Assembly (NCBI GenBank): GCA_018057705.1
Contig: JAGPDF010000006.1
Location: 50,358-114,357, forward strand
From: Thermoanaerobaculia bacterium
GTDB taxonomy: Bacteria; Acidobacteriota; Thermoanaerobaculia; Multivoradales; JAGPDF01
Length of the DNA: 64,000 nucleotides
Reading direction: 5' to 3'
Shown here: positions 59,801 to 64,000 of the stretch, one piece after another
Numbering within the stretch: position 1 is the first letter of the stretch
Layout: each line of letters begins with the position of its first letter
Notes under the pieces: model-generated
Databases searched by the model: none
Told to the model about the DNA's origin: nothing
The model's input: only the letters and a program-made list of their open reading frames with translations
Made by a program: the position numbers and the translations under genes

Positions 59801-62490
59801 CAGAGGTTCGCGGCCTCGCGATCGAGCTCGAGTCCATGCGGGCCATGTCCGGAGAGCTCGACCGGCTCCGTCTCGCGGGCCGCGAGGACGATCGCGCGCG
59901 CCGCCACCGCCTGCGGCAGGACGATGAGGCGGAACTCCCCCGGCGCGAGCTCGACGGCGAGCTGGCCCTGGGCGAGCGGTGCCGCCACCGGCCATCCGTC
60001 GGCATCTTCGAGCCGCATGGCGAAGGGCCGGCGCAGGCCCCAGGCGGAGAGCTGGAAACGCCCGGCCTCAGTGACCTGGAAGCGGTAGGCGAGGGCGCGA
60101 CGCGGGTCGATCGTGGCGCGCGCCGGGATACCTTCCGCGAGGCTCCCTGCCGCTTCGATCGGCGCGCGCGCCAACTCGAGTCCGAGATGACCGGCGCTCG
60201 CGCCGCGCGGCTGCACGGTGAGCTGGTAGTCGCCCTCGCGCAGGTAGGCGGCGAGCGCGAAGTTCCGGCCGACGCCGTTCTGCTCCGCGGCGAGCAGGCT
60301 CGAACGCGTGCGCGTACGCAGGGAGGCGGCGGTCGCCAGCAGGCCGGTCGACTCGAACCGGTAGAGCGCCGGCTCGTCCGCCCCGACGAGGAAGGTGCGC
60401 GCCTCACCCGCGCCGAGGTCGAGGGTCTGCGCCGAAGTCGCCGCGAGGCGCGGGAAGGCCGGCAGCGCCGCGAGCGTCGCGGCCGGGATCTGCGGCAGCG
60501 GCGTCGTCGCGAGGGATGCCGCAGCCACGAGGCCGATCGAAGCGAGCACCGTCCGGTCGCTTGTCGAACGCACCCGGATGCGATGCTCCCCCTTGCCGAC
60601 GACCGAAGCGGCGTCGCCCACGGCGTTCCCCGTCCATGGCCCGCCGTCGATCGAGACCTCGAGCCCGCCACCCTCCTCGGTCAACGCATGGAGAACGCTG
60701 GGCTCGGCGGCGCGCACCGGCAGCTCGACCTCTTCGCCCGCACCCAGGGCGAGCGGCAGAGCGGCGGCGAGATCGAGCGGCAGCTCGCGCACCACCATGC
60801 CGGCCTCGACCTCCGGCTGCTGACTCAGATAGAGGGTGTAGCCGAGCTTGTTCTGGAGGCTCACGACGCCGAGCTGGACCGAGGGCCGCGGCGGCTGGAC
60901 GGCGACCGGCGCCATCGCCGACCCGCCCGCCCCCGTCTTGGCGGAGATCTCGATCTCGGCGATTCCGGCCTCGACCGGCTGCAGCGTCAGGACGTAGTAG
61001 CCCGGATCGAGCTGCCACTCGACCGGCGCGCTCCGCATCGGCGGCGACTGCCAGCCCTCCGGATAGCGATCGAGAAACAGCGGCTCGAGCCGGAACTGCG
61101 CGGCGACGCCGCGCGACTGCAGGGCGTAGGTGCCGGCCTGTTCGACCTTGACGTAGAGCGCAGCGGTGTCCGGCAGGTTGAAGCGGCGCGCCCATCCCGC
61201 GACGGCCGAGAGCGCCACCGTCTCGCTCGCCAGCACCTCGCTCGGCCGCTTCGCGCCGCCTTGCCCGGTACCGCGCCGCACCAGGATCGCCGTCGGCTCG
61301 ATCGCATCTCCCGCCGGCCCGGCGTGCACCGTCGAGATCCAGTACTTCGAGGTGTTGGTACGCGCCTTGAGCTCGCGCTGGCGGGTGCGCGCGAAGTGCT
61401 GAAGGACGTAGGGCTGCCCTACGGCGCCGCTCACCGTGACCACCACCTGCCGCTCGGGGTCGGCCGCGGTCCGGACCTCGGCCACCGGCGGCACGTTCTC
61501 CTTGGTGAGAGTGGCGGCATCGCCGGTCAGGGAGAACGGATCTTCCGGCTGGAGCGGCGTGACCTCGAGCCCGGCCGTGTCCTCGTCCGACCGCAGCGGC
61601 TCGGGCAGCTCGAGACGGAAGTAGTCGGCAGCGCCCGAGACCAGCACGCGGTCGTAGCCGAGCGGGCCGATCGTGCGGCGCTCGCGCAGCGTCTGGGCGT
61701 CCCTCGGCCAACCGAAACGGAGGTGGAAGGGCCGTTCGACGGCGGCGCCGCCGGCAGTGGACCACGGCACCTCGGGCCCGCCATAGGCGGAGAGCCGGTA
61801 GAGGCCCGGAGCGAGGTCGGCGGTGAGCTGGCAACGCCGCAGGGGGCGCCCGCTCCGCGGCTCGATGACCGCAACCAGCGGCGCGGCTTCGACCAGCCAG
61901 GAGCCGTTCTGCCAGAGGCGCAGGTCGGCGAGGTTGCGGCCCGCAGCCTCGAAGGTAACGCGGCGGCGTTCGCGGATCTCGATCCACCAGGAGAGCTGCT
62001 CGAAATCGGCGAGCTCGCCGTCCACCGCCTTGCCTTCGACGAGTTGCACGGCAGCATCTGGAGCGCCGGGCGCGAGACCTTCCGCGGGGCGCTCTCGGAA
62101 CGGCGTCACCGTGAGGGTCGCCTCCCCGGTGGCCAACTGGCTGCCGAAAGTCAGGAGACGCACTGCGCCGCGGTCGAGGAAGAGGTCGACCCGGCCGTCC
62201 ACTTTGCCGGCTTCGCCGGCGGGCTCGCCTGCGCCGGACATCCGGTCGAGCACCTGGAGAGCGGTGCCCCGGGCGCTCGACACGGCGATTGCGTAGCGTC
62301 CGAAATCGGCGACTTCGAGCTCGGCGACCTGTCGGCCGGCCGCCGGCACCACCGTGGGGCGCAGCACGAAGCTCTCCGAAGCCGCAGGGTCCGCGGGTTG
62401 CGCCGCGACGGAGCTCCCGAGCCCGACCGAACAGAGCAACAGCCAAGCCGCCCGCGAGCGGCCTCGAACAACCCGATCAACCTGACTCAT
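56899..62490 (-). CDS. Giant secreted protein of unknown function, macroglobulin partner
   Basis: An 1863-residue protein starting at ATG 62490 after GAGGAATTC. A signal peptide (AAWLLLCSVGLGSSVAAQ) is followed by many beta-rich modules of about 100-130 residues with recurring patterns such as 'G-x-Y-x-L' and 'RFQLSAWGLRRPFAMRL', so it is probably a string of beta-sandwich domains like those in pre-peptidase C-terminal proteins. The final 42 residues are highly acidic and end in DGS/DGT repeats, a possible Ca2+-binding tail. I recognise no family. It is directly upstream of the macroglobulin gene with one base between, so it probably works with it in the periplasm. Confidence 0.8.
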   Translation of the reverse strand: MSQVDRVVRGRSRAAWLLLCSVGLGSSVAAQPADPAASESFVLRPTVVPAAGRQVAELEVADFGRYAIAVSSARGTALQVLDRMSGAGEPAGEAGKVDGRVDLFLDRGAVRLLTFGSQLATGEATLTVTPFRERPAEGLAPGAPDAAVQLVEGKAVDGELADFEQLSWWIEIRERRRVTFEAAGRNLADLRLWQNGSWLVEAAPLVAVIEPRSGRPLRRCQLTADLAPGLYRLSAYGGPEVPWSTAGGAAVERPFHLRFGWPRDAQTLRERRTIGPLGYDRVLVSGAADYFRLELPEPLRSDEDTAGLEVTPLQPEDPFSLTGDAATLTKENVPPVAEVRTAADPERQVVVTVSGAVGQPYVLQHFARTRQRELKARTNTSKYWISTVHAGPAGDAIEPTAILVRRGTGQGGAKRPSEVLASETVALSAVAGWARRFNLPDTAALYVKVEQAGTYALQSRGVAAQFRLEPLFLDRYPEGWQSPPMRSAPVEWQLDPGYYVLTLQPVEAGIAEIEISAKTGAGGSAMAPVAVQPPRPSVQLGVVSLQNKLGYTLYLSQQPEVEAGMVVRELPLDLAAALPLALGAGEEVELPVRAAEPSVLHALTEEGGGLEVSIDGGPWTGNAVGDAASVVGKGEHRIRVRSTSDRTVLASIGLVAAASLATTPLPQIPAATLAALPAFPRLAATSAQTLDLGAGEARTFLVGADEPALYRFESTGLLATAASLRTRTRSSLLAAEQNGVGRNFALAAYLREGDYQLTVQPRGASAGHLGLELARAPIEAAGSLAEGIPARATIDPRRALAYRFQVTEAGRFQLSAWGLRRPFAMRLEDADGWPVAAPLAQGQLAVELAPGEFRLIVLPQAVAARAIVLAARETEPVELSGHGPHGLELDREAANLWLEPAEGAPREPDRWRFELPAATGVTITLSDEMMGSIRALAGGGALPNAGLVPPGRSFRGELAAGEYELLAESSRSNNRLPYRVVVRTDDLVDGSVRELRAPGELTIAVGAASQVEIASFGRSDVRARLMSELGAPIASSDDRPDDWNFLLSERLSPGRYRLRVEPVGLGSASTTVAMRILRERTEASLAAAAPAMRANFEVADGAVAVPLVRPAGTEIVAVGGRAGESLGLALEEKIGETWRVRASTSGRAVHLALPIAESTGDLRFRIWSLDRRPATAEITAYAGAMPHRSEADLARGFDLEALPGFEPRLAVAVIDLAEPGCFRREGEAAADSGLLQALAAGSTFEPAAPTLAPVGFSMPLAVAAAEGGSTRVQARRARVGEGEPLALALPPGMPITCDVADGGAAVVELEATAGEPVIGFLDGRGTIGPSTAWGPTSGGRVRSATSAGKGRAVELWNSGTSPVEARLSGWLTTQATGERIGWGAGRASVRASEALLLEMPAGEKDLRLTLAPGTSVLALAPANSDSSDDAEALVWAPLDATTETLSTRSSRLLLFGASGSPGEVSLELLPHRAVSEGAGAVAAASTPILTDQQRFERRFSFTGAFRVPVPAAAAGGPRRLHLRGAGAAHFIGADGRVQRGSDFELSPAGGSLRFEHPPGLVSAWIDDGAASNLAANVPALGSEPARALALPATVELAGPLARFEVEVGELALLKLRSEAPLAVAVGAPATRSEIYPRGARFDAVLPAGKSLIAIRALAGEDLTGAVTMVAEPLHPLGEGLGEESLLAPGDSRGYSFRVARPATVGVGVRADQGEVETLLFEAGGRYLGQGVVQWRTFAAGDYVLVVTAPAEGRPARIRPALVGASPPGSGPPPEEARRFLTLSASEPPAIAGVAGAPDLPEDWLGVRAAESAPGESGSESAEEESYGTTDEGEWNEESEWGDGSDGSDGSDGSDGTDGTDDGD
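56911..56967. repeat. 9-base tandem repeat in the acidic tail coding region
   Basis: Six consecutive 9-base units on the plus strand: ATCGGTGCC twice, then ATCGCTGCC four times, plus a partial unit. They encode the SDG/TDG tail of the 1863-residue protein. Because the unit is a multiple of three, copy-number changes would lengthen the tail without shifting the frame. Confidence 0.9.
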
Positions 62491-62621
62491 GAATTCCTCA
62501 CGTACCGGCAAGAGAGACGGTGGGCGCATTCTAGCGAACGGCACCCGACAAAGGATGCGGTGACGATCGAAAAGCGGGGCCAACCGCCTCCAGGTTTGGA
62601 GGCGGGGCCGGCAGACCGAGC

Positions 62622-63473
62622 TCAGGACTCGCGAACGAGGATGGCGCGGGCGTAAACCAGCTCGAAGCCCTGCCGCTGGACGTTCTGCTGTGATTTCGAA
62701 CCCGGCTGGGTGGTCACCACGGCGACATCCGAGCCGGCAGCCGCCGCCTGCGCCAGGCGCGCCTCGAGGAGCGAGCTCTGGACGCCGCGCCGGCGAAGTG
62801 CCGGCAAGGTCGCCGCGCCACACAGCTGGGCGACACCGGCATGGAGCCTGAGGCTCCCGCCCCCGGCCGGGATGCCATCGTGCAGCGCAAGCGAGCGCAC
62901 GAAGCCGTTCGCCGCCATGCAGTCACGCATCGCGCTCGCAATCACTTCGCGCGGGAACTCCTCGTGCGAGGCGACACCCTGGGTGTCGGGTGAGGCGAAT
63001 CCGGTCACGACGAGATCGAGCCACAGGTCGAACTCGCTGTCTGGACTGTCGCGAATCTCGACCGCCTTCGCGATCACCGCCTCGCGGCCCGGCGCGAGCG
63101 CCAGCGCGAGCACGTTCTCGAATCCGACCAGGATGTAGCCGCGGCGAGTCAGCAGCGCTGCGATCGAAGGATCACCGGCGGTCGAAAGCTCCACCTGCAC
63201 CGGGCAGCTGCGCTCGGAATAGGCGCTTTCGACCGCCTCGAGCTCGGCTTCGTTCAACGGCCCGTGGAAGCCGAGGCCCGCGATCTTGTTGAGCGGCGAG
63301 CCTTCGCCCGCCCAGGCCGCCACGCCGCCCGCGAGCGGCATGGCGAAGCTGCGACCCTCGGGAGTGCGGCGCGCAGCCTCCTGGGCCGCCTCGGAGATCA
63401 GCGTGCGTTCGGCGTTTTCGATGCGTTCGGCGAGGTCGGTGCCAGCGAACAACGGCAGCTGTCGATCGTTCAT
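62622..63473 (-). CDS. GNAT-fold acetyltransferase-like protein
   Basis: A 283-residue protein; ATG 63473 preferred over the longer open frame. The C-terminal half shows a GNAT pattern: SLALHDGIPAGGGSLRLHAG is the beta4 region, VAQLCGAATLPALRRRGVQSSLLEARL the acetyl-CoA loop (R-R-x-G-V/x-x-x-L), and VVTTQPGSKSQQNVQRQGFELVYARAIL the last strands. The N-terminal half may be a second degenerate GNAT domain (GYILVGFENVLALAL). Substrate unknown. A short GACACCC palindrome (62973-62987) lies inside the gene. Confidence 0.85.
   Translation of the reverse strand: MNDRQLPLFAGTDLAERIENAERTLISEAAQEAARRTPEGRSFAMPLAGGVAAWAGEGSPLNKIAGLGFHGPLNEAELEAVESAYSERSCPVQVELSTAGDPSIAALLTRRGYILVGFENVLALALAPGREAVIAKAVEIRDSPDSEFDLWLDLVVTGFASPDTQGVASHEEFPREVIASAMRDCMAANGFVRSLALHDGIPAGGGSLRLHAGVAQLCGAATLPALRRRGVQSSLLEARLAQAAAAGSDVAVVTTQPGSKSQQNVQRQGFELVYARAILVRES
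62973..62987. repeat. GACACCC palindrome inside the GNAT-like gene
   Basis: GACACCC, one T, then GGGTGTC. It shares the ACACCC/GGGTGT core of the pbpC palindromes and encodes DTQGV in frame. It is short enough to be chance on its own. Confidence 0.45.
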
Positions 63474-63503
63474 TTGCCGGAGTCTATCGGCACAGACGGT
63501 CAG

Positions 63504-63551
63504 GGACACACAAATGGGACACACACGGATGTGTGTCCCACTTGTGTGTCC
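63504..63551. repeat. REP-like hairpin with GGGACACAC arms
   Basis: 22-base arms with a single mismatch and a 4-base CGGA loop, each arm containing GGACACACAA and TGGGACACACA. It lies 30 bases upstream of the GNAT-like start codon. The sequence style resembles the hairpins that flank REP-associated tyrosine transposases. No such transposase gene is in the window. Confidence 0.85.
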
Positions 63552-63579
63552 TCAGTTTCCGGAGCTTCTCGTTCCACAG

Positions 63580-63662
63580 GGGCGCTCGGGCGCTCGGGAT
63601 CCAGAGTGGGCGACCACGCCTCAAATAGGAGCCCACTTTGGATCCCGAGCGCCCGAGTGCCC
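63580..63662. repeat. Long inverted repeat, 32-base arms
   Basis: Arms 63580-63611 and 63631-63662 match at 30 of 32 positions and flank a 19-base loop. They include GGGCGCTCGGGATCC-type sequence. It is part of a gene-free 443-base patch (63474-63916) made almost wholly of inverted and tandem repeats. Confidence 0.85.
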
Positions 63663-63893
63663 AGTCACGGACGGTGGGACAGTGCTCGCTGCAGGGGACA
63701 CATAGCGGCTGGGAAGGCAGCTGGTCGCCGCAGGCTTCGAGTGGCCGCAATATGTCCCCTGGTGGCGTCCGGATCCCGAGTGCCGGAGTGCCTACTCACG
63801 GAGGATGCTCGCGGCAGAGGACACATAGCGGCTGAGAGGTCCGCTGCGCGCCGCCAAGTTGGAGTGGCCGCATTATGTCCCCAGCGGCGTCCG
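63655..63893. repeat. Two tandem hairpin units (REP/BIME-like)
   Basis: Unit 1 (63655-63785) and unit 2 (63786-63893) share GAGTGCC, TCACGGA, GGACACATAGCGGCTG, GAGTGGCCGCA, TATGTCCCC and GGCGTCCGGA blocks in the same order. Within each, GGACACATAGCGGC pairs imperfectly with GCCGCAxTATGTCC across a 34-base loop. GAGTGCC recurs again at 63894. They share GGGGACA-type ends with the pbpC palindromes. Confidence 0.8.
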
Positions 63894-63916
63894 GAGTGCC
63901 CGGCCGCCACTACGCC

Positions 63917-64000
63917 TCAGAACGCGTCGTCGGGGAACTCCATGAGCGTCTTGCTGCCGGCCATCAACGTCGCGAAGTGCCCACTGCTGCGCGGCAGCAT
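63917..64000 (-). CDS. C-terminal end of an unidentified protein (cut by window edge)
   Basis: A minus-strand frame enters at 64000 and stops with TGA at 63917-63919. The visible residues end in FATLMAGSKTLMEFPDDAF. Codon use suits real coding sequence and the stop falls at the edge of the repeat patch, but 27 residues are too few to name a family. The first visible codon is ATG by chance or as an internal Met. Confidence 0.45.
   Translation of the reverse strand: MLPRSSGHFATLMAGSKTLMEFPDDAF

Noticed and set aside
58930..62655. A 1241-codon plus-strand frame opposite the 1863-residue secreted protein
   Set aside because: Low-complexity Arg/His/Gly-rich antisense shadow; no start signal or domains. 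Similar shadows at 27690-30239, 13157-15712, 18170-20824 and 22958-25015 were dropped for the same reason.
63638..63910. Short open frames within the repeat patch
   Set aside because: They consist entirely of the tandem hairpin units on both strands and have no coding character.
63474..63916. CRISPR array
   Set aside because: The repeats are two long units with internal hairpins and no regular spacers; no cas genes are present.
1..64000. tRNA or rRNA genes
   Set aside because: No T-loop (GGTTCGAATCC-type) with matching acceptor stem and no rRNA signature was found by reading; short GGTTCGA matches lie inside coding sequence.

Overview
The window is very GC-rich, densely packed bacterial DNA. 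It reads like an Acidobacteriota chromosome, most plausibly of the Thermoanaerobaculia type. The grounds are an acidobacterial VWFA-related protein, many large secreted proteins, several proteins ending in a DGFE(N/S)G...WSxxVP tail, and TTG/GTG starts with 4-base overlaps. No rRNA, tRNA, CRISPR array or intact transposase was seen. The taxonomic call is an inference from gene content.

Layout. 1-5.5 kb: the start of a secreted metalloprotease-like gene (cut at the left edge), a secreted protein of unknown function, then a minus-strand set of cytochrome c', a Moco-sulfurase-like class V aminotransferase and RtcB RNA ligase. 5.7-18 kb (plus strand): DUF302 protein, membrane diguanylate cyclase, alkaline phosphatase, EamA transporter, PLP decarboxylase, nitrilase, a 14-repeat propeller/Y_Y_Y/GGDEF sensor, and a P-domain/DUF11 surface protein with an IPTL-CTERM-like tail, closed by a strong terminator. 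18-26.4 kb (minus strand): an acetate or short-carboxylate module of outer-membrane porin, DUF4212 subunit, sodium:solute symporter, small membrane protein, CBS/DUF294 regulator, DEDDh exonuclease and acetyl-CoA synthetase. A near-consensus sigma-54 promoter and an enhancer-like palindrome sit between this module and a divergent sigma-54 activator (26.6-28.1 kb). 28.1-32.3 kb: a small membrane protein, a transporter-fused histidine kinase, a lone receiver and a degenerate kinase without its phospho-acceptor His. This forms one regulatory neighbourhood with the acetate module.

32-42 kb: NHL-like propeller protein, prohibitin, class I aminotransferase, a TPR/VWFA/membrane-protein operon, and PBP1C, whose reading frame carries two copies of a GGGGACACCC palindrome. 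42-50.8 kb: four secreted proteins sharing the C-terminal motif, two of them tandem DUF1554-like paralogues, interleaved with an APC permease, a brnTA toxin-antitoxin pair and a sterol-desaturase-like hydroxylase. 50.9-62.5 kb: a two-gene operon for an 1863-residue secreted protein and a thioester-containing alpha-2-macroglobulin. 62.6-64 kb: a GNAT-like protein and a 0.4 kb gene-free patch packed with REP-like hairpins.

Strongest leads: (1) the sigma-54-controlled acetate locus with its two sensory systems; (2) the shared C-terminal tail; (3) the GGGACAC-type palindromes, including the copies inside pbpC.
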